Below, in pieces: positions 34,089-43,164 of a DNA stretch of 64,000 nucleotides; positions within the stretch are counted from its first letter, which is position 1; every line of letters begins with the position of its first letter. This DNA comes from Tsukamurella conjunctivitidis. Lineage in GTDB: Bacteria > Actinomycetota > Actinomycetes > Mycobacteriales > Mycobacteriaceae. The position numbers and the translations under genes were made by a program. The notes under the pieces are model-generated. The model did not search any database and had not been told where the DNA came from. It was given only the letters and a program-made list of their open reading frames with translations. The stretch is from NCBI RefSeq assembly GCF_007858475.1, contig NZ_VIGX01000012.1, forward strand, positions 43,865-107,864, given 5' to 3'.

Positions 34089-34188
34089 CCCGCACTCCTT
34101 CCTCCGGCCGACGGCCCGTCGGCATCGTCCCAGGATAGCGCCTGTGCCGCGCCCCGGGGCGGCACCCCGAGCGAGAACTCTTGACGAA

Positions 34189-34209
34189 TGTCCAACAATT
34201 TTCTTGACA
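34189..34209. promoter_or_regulatory. Candidate TetR operator upstream of the SDR operon
   Basis: TGTCCAACAATTTTCTTGACA is an imperfect inverted repeat with arms TGTC-AA and TT-GACA in an unusually A/T-rich stretch. Its right end, TTGACA, could also be a -35 box for the SDR operon; no well-spaced -10 follows. Confidence 0.35.
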
Positions 34210-34284
34210 GTCGTCTAGATTTTGGAATGTGACGGCCGCCACACGCCGCACGGACACCGATCCACCTCGATCAAGGGAGTAGTC

Positions 34285-35079
34285 GTGAGCGCATTCGATC
34301 TGACCGGCCGGCGGGTCCTGATCACCGGCGGGGCACAGGGGCTCGGCGAGGGCATGGCCCGTGCGCTGACCGTCGCCGGCGCCCGGGTGATGCTCGGCGA
34401 CCTGCAGGCGGACCGTGCCGCCACCGTCGCGTCCGAGCTGGGAGCCGGCAACGGCTCGGTCCACCTCGACGTCACCTCCGAGAAGAGCTGGACCGTCGCG
34501 ATCGACGCCACCGTCGCGCAGCTCGGCGGGCTCGACGTGGTGGTCAACAACGCCGGCGTCGAGATCACGGGGCTGCTCACCGAGATCACCGTCGAGGACG
34601 TGCGCCGCCAGCTCGACGTGAACGTGCTCGGCACGGCCCTCGGCCTCAAGCACGGACTGCGGGCCCTGCGTCCGGGCGGGGCGGCCGGTGGCGGCGGCGC
34701 CATCATCAACGTCGCCTCCGTGGCGGCGACCATCGCCTTCCCCGGCATCGCGATCTACTCCGCCACCAAGTCGGCCATCGACCGGATGACCCGTGTGGCG
34801 GCGATGGAGGCCGGCAAGCTCGGCTACGGCGTGCGGGTCAACTGCATCTACCCGGGCCTCGTGCCCACCGAGATGGGCACGGGCCTCGCGGTCGACATGG
34901 CGAACATCGGGCTGTTCGGCTCCCCCGAGGAGGCGGTCGAGGCGGTCGTAGGACTCACGCCCAGCGGCCGGCTCGGCGAGGTGCAGGACATGGCGGACGC
35001 CGTCGTCTTCCTCGCCTCCGACGCCTCCCGCTTCGTCAACGGGGCCGGGCTGCCCGTCGACGGCGGCATGGGCATGTGA
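34285..35079 (+). CDS. Short-chain dehydrogenase/reductase
   Basis: A classical SDR of 264 residues. Cofactor motif TGGAQGLGEG sits at about 16-25, NNAG at about 88-91, and the catalytic Ser and YSATK (Tyr-x-x-x-Lys) follow near 155-160. Asp in LGDLQADR after the second strand suggests NAD(H). The start is GTG 34285, nine bases after AAGGGAG. It leads a three-gene operon with a saccharopine-dehydrogenase-like protein and a CoA ligase, so a hydroxy or keto acid intermediate is plausible. The substrate is unknown. Confidence 0.87.
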   Translation: MSAFDLTGRRVLITGGAQGLGEGMARALTVAGARVMLGDLQADRAATVASELGAGNGSVHLDVTSEKSWTVAIDATVAQLGGLDVVVNNAGVEITGLLTEITVEDVRRQLDVNVLGTALGLKHGLRALRPGGAAGGGGAIINVASVAATIAFPGIAIYSATKSAIDRMTRVAAMEAGKLGYGVRVNCIYPGLVPTEMGTGLAVDMANIGLFGSPEEAVEAVVGLTPSGRLGEVQDMADAVVFLASDASRFVNGAGLPVDGGMGM

Positions 35080-35107
35080 CGGAAACATCCACAGGACAAG
35101 GAGAATC

Positions 35108-36235
35108 ATGAGCAACAAGCCGGTAGTGGTGTACGGGGCATCGGGGTACACGGGACGCCTCATCTGCGAGTACCTGCGCGAGTACAACGTGCCCTTCACC
35201 GCGGCGGGCCGCGACGAGGGAAAGCTGACCGCGTCGATGGAGAAGAACGTCGCGGGCATCGAGACCGCCGACTACGAGGTCGTGCAGGTCGATCACGACG
35301 TCGACTCCCTCACCGAGCTCTTCCGCGGCAGCTCCGTCGTACTGAACACGGTGGGGCCGTTCATCAAGTTCGGCGACACGGTGGTCCAGGCCAGCTTGAA
35401 CGCCGGTGCGCACTACAGCGACACCAACGGTGAGCAGGACTGGATGATCCACTGCGACGACACGTTCCATAACCAATACGCGGACGCGGGCCTGCTCCTG
35501 GCGCCCGGTATCGCGCACATGTACACCACGGGCGAGATCGCGGCCCAGATCGCTCTGGAGACACCGGGTCTCGACACCCTCGACATCGCGGTCTTCTGGG
35601 GCGGCAGCCCCACCATCGCGTCCACCCGCACGATCCTCGTGAACGCCGCAGGCGGCGACGCCTTCTACCTGGAGCAGAACGAGTACACGTCGTTCGACCC
35701 GATGCAGGGGCTGGTCCCGCTCGTGGTGCCCGGGCAGCACGAGCTGGCGCAGTCGCTGCCGTGGGGCGGCACCTCGCATCCCGTCTGGTTCAAGCGCGAT
35801 CCCCGCGTGGCGAACTGCAAGGCGCAGGGCGGCGTCTTCAACGCCGCGCTGATGAACAACGTGCCGGTGATCGTGGCCGACGCGCTGGAGGCCACGAAGG
35901 ACATGTCGCCCGAGGACCGCGCCGACGCGCTGGACGCGGTCGCCGCGCAGGTGATGAATTCGATGCCGCCCCGCGAGAATCCGCGCGTGAACAAGTCGCT
36001 CGACTCGGTGCACGCCTCCGGCCCGCTGGGCCGCGCGCACGTCGTGATCCACGGCAACAGCAACTACAAGCAGACGGGCCTGCTGCAGGCCTACGCCGCG
36101 TACTCGCTGCTGCAGCAGCCGCCGCGGCGCGTCGGGCTGGCATCGGGCTGCCAGGCCTTTGGTCACCGGGAACTCGAGGGCGTGCTGCGCACCTTCGGGC
36201 TCATCTCGGAGCCGATCGTGACGGTGCATCGATGA
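35108..36235 (+). CDS. Saccharopine dehydrogenase-like NAD(P)-binding protein (DUF5938-like)
   Basis: A 375-residue protein with an N-terminal Rossmann motif VVYGASGYTGRLI and the saccharopine-dehydrogenase-like pattern VVLNTVGPFIKFGDTVVQASLNAGAHYSDTNGE (about 79-110). The C-terminal half is not diagnostic but resembles the DUF5938 group of actinobacteria. It starts 28 bases after the SDR with a ribosome site in ACAAGGAG. Its TGA overlaps the ligase ATG (ATGA). Relatives include trans-acting enoyl reductases; the reaction here is not known. Confidence 0.75.
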   Translation: MSNKPVVVYGASGYTGRLICEYLREYNVPFTAAGRDEGKLTASMEKNVAGIETADYEVVQVDHDVDSLTELFRGSSVVLNTVGPFIKFGDTVVQASLNAGAHYSDTNGEQDWMIHCDDTFHNQYADAGLLLAPGIAHMYTTGEIAAQIALETPGLDTLDIAVFWGGSPTIASTRTILVNAAGGDAFYLEQNEYTSFDPMQGLVPLVVPGQHELAQSLPWGGTSHPVWFKRDPRVANCKAQGGVFNAALMNNVPVIVADALEATKDMSPEDRADALDAVAAQVMNSMPPRENPRVNKSLDSVHASGPLGRAHVVIHGNSNYKQTGLLQAYAAYSLLQQPPRRVGLASGCQAFGHRELEGVLRTFGLISEPIVTVHR

Positions 36236-37713
36236 CGGTGCCCGGCCTTCCCGAGGTGCCCGCCCTCCCGGAGTTCCGAGCGGCGCGGGCACCGTCGGAC
36301 CCGGCGATCGCGGACGACCGGCTCTCCCTCTCGAACACGGACTTCGCCGCGGCCGTCCGGACCGCGGCCACCCGGCTGGAAGAGTACGGCGTCTCGGCCG
36401 GCGACGTGGTGGGCCTGCTGCTACCGAACCGGGTGGAGCTGGTGGTCGCGGTGTTCGCGGCTTGGCGCCTCGGCGCGGCGGTCACGCCCATCAACCCCGC
36501 ACTCGCACCGCCCGAGATCGCCTACCAGGCCGCCGATGCCGGCGCCCGCGTGCTGGTGACGGAGTCCGGGATCGACACCGCCGACGGCGTCGCCGCGCTC
36601 CCGTGCGACGAACTGCTCACCGCGACCGACGGTGAGGCGGCCGCGCCCGCGCAGGTGCGGGCCGGCGATCTCGCCCTCCTCATCTACACCGCCGGTACGA
36701 CCGGGAAACCCAAGGGCGTCATGATCAGCCACGGGAACATCGCGGCCATGACGGCGTCGTTCATCGAGCACTTCTCGTTCACGGAATGCGATCACAGCCT
36801 GCTGGTCCTCCCGCTCTTCCACGCCAACGGCGTCGTCCTCGGCACACTCACTCCGCTCCGGGCGGGCGGCCGCACCACGATCGTCGGACGGTTCCGGCCG
36901 GACGAGTTCTTCCCGGCGGTGGAGCGGCACCGGCCCACCTACTTCTCCGCGGTGCCCGCGATCTACGCGATGCTCACCACGCTGCCGGAGGAGGTGCGTC
37001 CGGATTCGTCGTCGCTGCGGTTCGGGATCTGTGGCGCCGCACCGATGCCCGTCGACCTCATCGAGCGGTTCGAGTCCCGGTTCGGCGTACCGATCGTCGA
37101 GGGCTACGGGCTGTCCGAGACGACCACCGCATCGGCCATCAACCCGCTCGACGGTCCGCGCAAGCCCGGCACCGTCGGGCCCGCGCTGCCGGGCCAGCGG
37201 ATCCGCATCGTCGACGGTGCCCTCCGCGATGTGCCGCCCGGGGAGACCGGCGAGGTGCTCATCGCCGGCGACGTGGTGATGGCGGGCTATCTGAACCGCC
37301 CCGACGCCACCGCGGAGACGATCGTCGACGGGTGGCTCCGCACCGGCGACGTGGGGCTGCTCGACGAGGACGGCTACCTGCGCCTGGTGGATCGGGTGAA
37401 GGACATGGTGATCCGCGGCGGCGAGAACATCTACCCCAAGGAGATCGAGGCGCAGCTGTACCGCAACCCGGACGTGTTCGAGGCGGCGGTGATCGGCCGC
37501 CCGCACGAGGTGCTCGGCGAGGTGCCCGTGGCCTACGTGTCGTTGCGCGCGGGAGCCACGGTGACCGCCGCCGAGCTGTTGGACGGCCTGCGCGGCGAGC
37601 TGGCGAAGGTGAAGGTCCCCGTCGACCTGATCCTGCTCGACGAGGTCCCGAAGAATCCCGTCGGCAAGATCGACAAACCCACTCTGCGGCAGGGCGACCG
37701 ATCCGGGCCGTAG
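36232..37713 (+). CDS. AMP-dependent acyl-CoA synthetase/ligase
   Basis: A 493-residue ANL-superfamily enzyme that activates a carboxylic acid to its CoA thioester through an acyl-adenylate. The P-loop is IYTAGTTGKPKG (about 142-153). GYGLSETT, WLRTGDVG, VDRVKDMVIRGGENIYP and the C-terminal lysine in NPVGKIDK follow, so all core motifs are intact. It is translationally coupled to the preceding gene. Length and motifs fit short- or medium-chain or aromatic acid ligases; the chain length cannot be read from sequence. Confidence 0.88.
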   Translation: MTVPGLPEVPALPEFRAARAPSDPAIADDRLSLSNTDFAAAVRTAATRLEEYGVSAGDVVGLLLPNRVELVVAVFAAWRLGAAVTPINPALAPPEIAYQAADAGARVLVTESGIDTADGVAALPCDELLTATDGEAAAPAQVRAGDLALLIYTAGTTGKPKGVMISHGNIAAMTASFIEHFSFTECDHSLLVLPLFHANGVVLGTLTPLRAGGRTTIVGRFRPDEFFPAVERHRPTYFSAVPAIYAMLTTLPEEVRPDSSSLRFGICGAAPMPVDLIERFESRFGVPIVEGYGLSETTTASAINPLDGPRKPGTVGPALPGQRIRIVDGALRDVPPGETGEVLIAGDVVMAGYLNRPDATAETIVDGWLRTGDVGLLDEDGYLRLVDRVKDMVIRGGENIYPKEIEAQLYRNPDVFEAAVIGRPHEVLGEVPVAYVSLRAGATVTAAELLDGLRGELAKVKVPVDLILLDEVPKNPVGKIDKPTLRQGDRSGP

Positions 37714-37761
37714 CGGCTCGGGCGGTCCGGGCGACCTCGGCGGGCCCGCGCGCGTAGGGGC

Positions 37762-38385
37762 CTAGGCGCGCCGTGCGAGGGCGCGGACCGGGGCACCGTC
37801 GAACGGCCCGACCTTGAGCGGATGGATACCGACCTCGCACACCGCCGGGAGCCCGGTGAGACCGCGCAGGTTCTCGACGATGAGACCGTCGCACCCCAGC
37901 ACGGCGGCGTGCACCGGGAAGTCCTCGGAATCGAGGGGATCGGGGCTGTAGCAGTCCACGCCCAGGACCCGCATTCCGCGCTCCCACAGCACCTGTGCCG
38001 CCTCCGGCGCCAGCGCCGGGTGGTGCCGGTAACGCTCCGTACCGAACCATCGGTCCCAGCCGGTCGCGATCAGCACGATCGAGGGGAGCCGCGCGGGCAG
38101 GTCGCCGAGGTCCGCCACGCCGATCGTGCCGTCCGGTCCGCCGCCGACGTGCAGGACCGCGGCGGTCCCGATCAACTCGTCGACGGACACCTCGTCCATC
38201 GTGCGACCGCCCGGCACGGTATGGCAGGGCGCATCCACGTGCGTACCGCTGTGGGTCGACAGATGCAGCGCGGTCACGGCCACTCCGTCGGTCTCCGGCG
38301 TCAGCGCGGGTTCGATCGCGATCGGGGGATCGCCCGGGTACTCGGTGCCGGGCCGCAGGGTGTGCGTCAGATCGATCCAGCTCAT
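37762..38385 (-). CDS. Cyclase family protein (arylformamidase-like)
   Basis: A 207-residue metal-dependent hydrolase of the cyclase/kynurenine formamidase family. The signature HSGTHVDAPCH lies near residues 45-55, supplying zinc or manganese ligands; the N-terminus MSWIDLTHTLRPGTEYPGDP and the later EDFPVHAAVLG segment are also typical. The ATG 38385 overlaps the stop of the NCS1 permease gene by four bases. Together with the permease it suggests import and hydrolysis of an amide or N-heterocycle; N-formylkynurenine is one option but no other kynurenine gene is present. Confidence 0.82.
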   Translation of the reverse strand: MSWIDLTHTLRPGTEYPGDPPIAIEPALTPETDGVAVTALHLSTHSGTHVDAPCHTVPGGRTMDEVSVDELIGTAAVLHVGGGPDGTIGVADLGDLPARLPSIVLIATGWDRWFGTERYRHHPALAPEAAQVLWERGMRVLGVDCYSPDPLDSEDFPVHAAVLGCDGLIVENLRGLTGLPAVCEVGIHPLKVGPFDGAPVRALARRA

Positions 38386-39725
38386 AGCCGCGCCGGCTCC
38401 GCTGCACCGCGGCGGACGGCCACGCTCGCGCCCCAGTACAGGCCGGCGCTCACCAGGAAGGTCGGGACCGTGGCACCCACCGGGCTGACCCACAGGTAGG
38501 TGATCGCCGACGAGAAGCCGACGCCCACGATCCACACCGCGACGGCGACCGGGTTCCAGCCGCCGCGGTACCAGTAGTCGCGCGAGCCGGCCTCGGCCGG
38601 CGAGGCGGCGTACCGCCCGCGGCGCAGCACGTAGAAGTCCACGACGATGATCGCGAAGACGGGGATGAACACGATGCCGATGGCGGTGAGGAAGGACGTG
38701 AACTTGTCGAGCAGCGCCAGCCAGGCCGATCCCGCGATGGAGATCACGCCGAGTCCCAGTGCGGCGGGCAGGAATCGGATGCGACCCGGCTCGGCGTTCA
38801 CCAGCGAGGTGACCATGCCGTAGACGGCCATCGAGTTGGTCGCCATGACGGAGAAGAAGACCACGCCGGCGAGCGGGACGCCGAACTCGGCCACGATCAC
38901 CGTCGGGTCGAAGGGCGGTGCGTCCTTGCCGTTCGCGAGCAACCACGCGATCGCGGTGGCGCCCAGGGCCATCGCTGCCACCGTCGAGGCGACGTAGCCG
39001 ATCCCCGAGCCGATCACGCCGCCCCGCTCGCTCCGCGCGAACCGGTTGATGTCCGCCGAGAGCACGGTCCAGGAGATCGCCGTCGCCACCACGATGTCGA
39101 AGATACCGAGGCCGCTGAGCCCCTCGGGATCGCGGGGCAGCGCGTTCAGGCGGGCGAAGCCGTCACCGAACATGTCGATGAAGAGGTACGCCATGATCGC
39201 CAGGATCACCACGGCGAGAATCGGTTCCACCTTGGCGATGCCCGCGTGGCCGAAGATGGCCAGCGACACCACGATCACCTCGCACAGCACCGAGAACAGG
39301 GCCGGATTCGAGTAGCCGGTCTGCTGCTCGACCACGTAGTTCACGGTGACGCCGGCGAGCATCGCCTGCACCCAGCTCCACCCCATGAGCACGGCGATGT
39401 TGGCCGCCACCGGGATCCGGCTGCCACGCACCCCGAAGGAGGCGCGGGTGAGCGCCATCGTCGGCAGGCCGGTGCGAGTGCCCACATTCCCGACCGCGAC
39501 CAGCACCAGGGCGCCGACGACGGTGCCCGCGAGGATCAGCCAGAGCGCGCCGGTCAGCGAGACCGACGGCACGAACAGCGTGCCGGTGAGCATCGTGGTG
39601 ACGACGAGGTTCGCCGCGAGCCAGATGGCGAAGATGCGCCGCCCGCTGAGCTCGCCCCGGACGGCGGTCCCGTCGTCGGCGGACGCGTGCAGGTGCGCGT
39701 CGAGCCGGCGGTAATAGCGCAGCAT
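38382..39725 (-). CDS. NCS1-family permease (cytosine/purine/hydantoin type)
   Basis: A 447-residue carrier with about 12 TM helices. NCS1 features include TGLPTMALTRASFGVRGSRIPVAANIAVLMGWSWVQ around TM2-TM3 and AISWTVLSADINRFARS near TM6. Known members carry nucleobases, allantoin, hydantoins or related ring compounds with Na+ or H+. Its ATG shares one base with the TGA of the SnoaL-like gene (TGATG) and its TGA overlaps the cyclase ATG. The three genes are one coupled operon facing the AsnC regulator. Confidence 0.85.
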   Translation of the reverse strand: MLRYYRRLDAHLHASADDGTAVRGELSGRRIFAIWLAANLVVTTMLTGTLFVPSVSLTGALWLILAGTVVGALVLVAVGNVGTRTGLPTMALTRASFGVRGSRIPVAANIAVLMGWSWVQAMLAGVTVNYVVEQQTGYSNPALFSVLCEVIVVSLAIFGHAGIAKVEPILAVVILAIMAYLFIDMFGDGFARLNALPRDPEGLSGLGIFDIVVATAISWTVLSADINRFARSERGGVIGSGIGYVASTVAAMALGATAIAWLLANGKDAPPFDPTVIVAEFGVPLAGVVFFSVMATNSMAVYGMVTSLVNAEPGRIRFLPAALGLGVISIAGSAWLALLDKFTSFLTAIGIVFIPVFAIIVVDFYVLRRGRYAASPAEAGSRDYWYRGGWNPVAVAVWIVGVGFSSAITYLWVSPVGATVPTFLVSAGLYWGASVAVRRGAAEPARL

Positions 39726-40120
39726 CACGCGGCCGAGAGGTGCTCGTGGACGGCCACGAGGGTGCCGTCGGGGGCCGTCGCGAAGACGATCGACTCGCGC
39801 TCGCGCGTCTCGGTGCGCGTCCCGTCGCCGTCCTGGGTGACGGTGTGCACGTCGTGGCTGAAGACGGCGGTGCCGCCCAGGGCCGTCACGATCCGCGCGG
39901 TGCTCTCGCACGAGAGCACGCGCCAGCCGGAGTCGACCCAGCCGGCCCACAGCCGCTCGTACTCCGCGCGGTCGGCCAGCGTCCGCGGTTCGGTGTGGAA
40001 GACGAAGGTCGCGCGCGGGTCGAAGCCCGCGAAGTAGCCGTCGGTGTCCGTGGCGGCGAAGGCCTCGATGATGCGGTCGGCCGCCGCGAGCACCTCGCCC
40101 TCGGGGATCGTGTGCTGCAT
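39725..40120 (-). CDS. SnoaL-like / DUF4440 NTF2-fold protein
   Basis: A 131-residue protein with the NTF2/SnoaL-like pattern: an N-terminal helix pair AADRIIEAFAATDTDGYFAGFDPRATFVFH, a central strand set, and a C-terminal IVFATAPDGTLVAVHEHLSA with His in the pocket. Some relatives are isomerases or hydrolases of small cyclic compounds. ATG 40120 is chosen because GGAG lies just upstream; an earlier in-frame start would add 14 polar residues. It is first in the operon with the NCS1 permease and the cyclase. The exact role is unknown. Confidence 0.7.
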   Translation of the reverse strand: MQHTIPEGEVLAAADRIIEAFAATDTDGYFAGFDPRATFVFHTEPRTLADRAEYERLWAGWVDSGWRVLSCESTARIVTALGGTAVFSHDVHTVTQDGDGTRTETRERESIVFATAPDGTLVAVHEHLSAA

Positions 40121-40344
40121 TTCGTCTCCTGACCTGCGGTTCTCCCGCTTCGGATCGGCCAACTGTAAGCCCGATCACAGGACCTCGCAAGCAGTTCGCT
40201 AGCAGCCGCACCACGACCTCGCACGATCTGCACAGCCGTCGTGGCGGATGTGCGCCACTCGCTGCGCCGGCGGGCGGCCCCGTGCATGATCGGAGCGACC
40301 ACCCGTCCCGAAAAGGCGGCGGACGAACTTCCTCGGGGGACGCC

Positions 40345-41253
40345 ATGGACGACATCGACCGGACGCTCGTGGCGCTCCTCAGCCGCGACGGGCGGATGAG
40401 CCACCGCGAGCTCGCCACCGCCGCGGGTATCACTCGCGCCACAGTGGCTGCGCGGATGCGCCGGCTCCTCGGCTCCGGGGCGTTCACGGTGCAGGGAGTG
40501 GTCCACCCGTCGGTACTCGGCCGCGGCACCATCTGCTACACCCGGATCGAGGTCGACGGTGCCGCCGCTCCCGTTGCGGCGGCGGTCGCCGCGCTGCCCG
40601 AGGTGGTCTACGTGTCGATCACCACCGGACGGTTCGCCGTCGCGGCGGAGATCCGCAGCGGATCGGGCGATGCGGTGGACGCGGTCCTGGCCCGCCTCCG
40701 CAACCTGCCCGGCGTCGCACGGGCCGAGACCCTGGCCTACCGCGAGGTCATCCGCGACGCGGCCGGGCCCGTCGGCGAGGCGACGGCGCAGCTCGATGCG
40801 GCGGACGTCGCCCTTCTCCAGATCCTCGAGGGCGACGGCCGCGCATCGTACGTGCGGCTGGCGGCCGCGACGGGCCTCTCGGCGGCCGCGGCGCGACGAC
40901 GGGTGCTCCGCCTGGTGGAGGGTTCGGTGGTGCGGATCGGCCCGATCGTGAGCCGCGGTTCCGAGCACGCCGTGGGGATGGGGATCCACGTGCGCGGCGC
41001 CGCCCGCGATGCCGCCCGCGACGTGGCCGCGGTCGCCGGCGTGAGCTTCCTCGCCCGCACCGTGGGGTCCTTCGACCTGCTCGCGACGGTGCGCGGCCCG
41101 TCGGCGGCGACGCTGGCCGAGACCGTCGACGCCGTGCGGACCCAGCCCGCGGTCGGCGGCGTGGAGACCTGGTCGCACCTGCGGTTCGTCAAGGAGTCGT
41201 ACGCGTCGCTCGGGGCGGCCGAACCAGCACCGGCCCCGGGGGACGGCGACTGA
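40345..41253 (+). CDS. Lrp/AsnC-family regulator with two tandem units
   Basis: A 302-residue regulator made of two Lrp/AsnC units. Residues 1-60 carry an HTH (MSHRELATAAGITRATVAARMRRL), followed by an AsnC ligand domain. A second HTH (ASYVRLAAATGLSAAAARRRVLRLV, about residues 168-192) and a second effector domain follow. Double-unit AsnC proteins are common in actinobacteria. It is divergent from the SnoaL-NCS1-cyclase operon across 224 bases and should control it in response to the imported compound (inference). Its stop lies 10 bases before the IS-like repeats that open the foreign block. Confidence 0.85.
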   Translation: MDDIDRTLVALLSRDGRMSHRELATAAGITRATVAARMRRLLGSGAFTVQGVVHPSVLGRGTICYTRIEVDGAAAPVAAAVAALPEVVYVSITTGRFAVAAEIRSGSGDAVDAVLARLRNLPGVARAETLAYREVIRDAAGPVGEATAQLDAADVALLQILEGDGRASYVRLAAATGLSAAAARRRVLRLVEGSVVRIGPIVSRGSEHAVGMGIHVRGAARDAARDVAAVAGVSFLARTVGSFDLLATVRGPSAATLAETVDAVRTQPAVGGVETWSHLRFVKESYASLGAAEPAPAPGDGD

Positions 41254-41263
41254 TCCGTGCGGG

Positions 41264-41366
41264 TGTAGGGTCTCATTCCACTTGGCATCTGACACGCCTG
41301 TGGCCTGCGGTGATGTAAGTTGTCCCACGCACTTGGCATCTCGCCAGTCTCACAGACATGGCATTT
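41264..41366. repeat. Triple terminal repeat of an IS21-like element (remnant end)
   Basis: Three imperfect copies of a ~20-base unit lie in the same direction at 41270-41290, 41322-41341 and 41347-41366. Each has GTCYCA near the start and ACTTGGCATCT (third copy ACATGGCATTT) at the end. A TG at 41264 would be the tip. Repeats of this number and spacing are typical IS21-family ends. No transposase gene is seen nearby, so this looks like a relic; the family call is inference. Confidence 0.45.
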
Positions 41367-41967
41367 CCTACAGCGATCTTGATTCCGGGCGGCAGCGACA
41401 GCCGATGAGGCAGGCAGTACTCTCCGGTCAGCCGCCACCTTTCGTCACTGTGACACAACGCGCCCCGGCTTCGGGGATCGGAACCACCCCGCCGCACGAT
41501 AGTGCAGAAGTGGGGCACCCAAACTTGTGAGCTGACAGGACTGCCGCTACCCCGCCTGCTCACCTCTCCGCGTCACCCGACCGACCAAAAGCTCTGACCT
41601 CAACGCGTCGACTGCACATGTTGGAAATGAGTCTCGAGAGATCCTCACAGTGGTCTTGCCGACACATGCCGATCACCTACCGACCTCGGGTGCCGCCCCT
41701 TGGCATTGTGCACCCGTACGCGGCCCTGTGCGGCGCAATTGGTTTCGACAGTCGATCCGTACGCCGATAGGTCTTGGACCGGAGTGGCACTGCGGTGCTG
41801 AGATCGTTGAGGTGATTCGAGTGAGCCATCGTGGCGGACGGTGCGTTTCGCGCCCCACGCCCAGGCGTCGCGATTGTCCATGGCTTTGGAAGCACGGTTC
41901 CTAGCCTCTGGCACTCTTTCGCCCAGCCGTCACAGGACTCGAGAGTGGAAAATCTAGGAGATTTTGA
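41367..41967. other. Intergenic region without a recognised gene
   Basis: I see no credible gene in these 601 bases; open frames are short, unlike known proteins and have poor starts. Base composition is lower in G/C than the flanking native block. It probably joins the IS relic to the promoter of the catabolic operon. AGGAG at 41956-41960 is the ribosome site of the acyl-CoA dehydrogenase. Confidence 0.5.
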
Positions 41968-43119
41968 ATGGAGCGCATGGTCTATACAGCAGAGCATGAG
42001 GAATTCCGGTCTGCCGTCCGGCGATTCCTCGAGCGAGAGGCGCTGCCGAAGTACGCGACCTGGGAACGTCAGGGCTTTGTCGATCCCGAATTCTTCCTCC
42101 AGATGGGAGAACTCGGCTTCTTGGGGATGCAGGTACCCAAGGAATTCGGCGGTTCGGGTATCGAATCGTACAAGTTCAACGCGGTCCTCAACGAAGAAGC
42201 CGCCGCTGCGGGGCTTGCCTTGGGATCGCTGCGCACGCACCTCGACCTTGTGTACCCCTACCTGCAGCGATTCGCGAACGCCGAGCAGAAGAAGCGGTGG
42301 CTCCCGGGATTCGCCAGCGGCGAAACAATGACCGCCATCGCCATGACCGAACCGGATACCGGCTCCGATCTCGCCGGCATCCGCACGACGGCCCGACGCG
42401 CTGGGGAGGTCTATATTGTCAACGGCGCCAAGACATTCATCACCGGCGGTCGCCAGGCCAGGCGGGTCCTGGTGGTCTGCCGCACCTCGCCACCGGAGAA
42501 GGCCAACCGCCGCGCCGGTCTGACCATCCTCGCGATCGACACCGCCACGCCGGGATTCACGAGCGGCCGTATGCTCAGCAAGCTGGGGCTCAAGGCTCAG
42601 GACACGTGCGAGCTCTCTTTCGACGACGTCCGCGTCCCGATCGAGGACCGGGTCGGGGAGGAAGGGCAGGCCTTCCGGCTACTCTCACAGAACCTTCCGC
42701 AAGAACGGTTGGTCATCGCCATCGGCGCCGTCGCCTCTGCGCGCCGAGCCGTCGAGCACACGGTGGACTACACCCTCAACCGTAAGGCGTTCGGCACGCC
42801 CGTCGCGTCGTTCCAGAACACCAAGTTTGTCCTTGCCGACTGCGCGGCAGACGTCGCCGCAGGACAGGCACTGGTCGACGACGCCATCGAGCGGCACGAC
42901 GCCGACGCACTCACCCCGGCACAGGCCGCGCTGGTCAAGCTATGGAGCACCGAGATGCAGGGTCGGGTCGTGGACAAGTGCCTGCAGCTGCACGGCGGCT
43001 ATGGCTATATCACCGAATACCCCATCGCCAGGCTCTACGCCGATGCGCGGGTGACCCGAATCCTGGGTGGAACCAGCGAGGTGATGCGCACTGTGGTCGC
43101 CAAGTCGATGCAGCTCTGA
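41968..43119 (+). CDS. Acyl-CoA dehydrogenase
   Basis: A 383-residue flavoprotein that introduces an alpha-beta double bond into an acyl-CoA. Family signatures are present: FAD-binding AMTEPDTGSDLAGI (about 128-141), INGAKTFITGG-like VNGAKTFITGG, QLHGGYGYITEYPIARLYADARVTRILGGTSEVM at the C-terminus. AGGAG lies seven bases before ATG 41968. It is followed 15-45 bases later by a CoA ligase gene on the same strand. This opens the foreign catabolic block; codon use is less G/C-biased than in genes to its left. Confidence 0.9.
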   Translation: MERMVYTAEHEEFRSAVRRFLEREALPKYATWERQGFVDPEFFLQMGELGFLGMQVPKEFGGSGIESYKFNAVLNEEAAAAGLALGSLRTHLDLVYPYLQRFANAEQKKRWLPGFASGETMTAIAMTEPDTGSDLAGIRTTARRAGEVYIVNGAKTFITGGRQARRVLVVCRTSPPEKANRRAGLTILAIDTATPGFTSGRMLSKLGLKAQDTCELSFDDVRVPIEDRVGEEGQAFRLLSQNLPQERLVIAIGAVASARRAVEHTVDYTLNRKAFGTPVASFQNTKFVLADCAADVAAGQALVDDAIERHDADALTPAQAALVKLWSTEMQGRVVDKCLQLHGGYGYITEYPIARLYADARVTRILGGTSEVMRTVVAKSMQL

Positions 43120-43164
43120 CTAATCGAGTACAAGATGAAATTTCCCGAAAGGACCGTCACCGCC

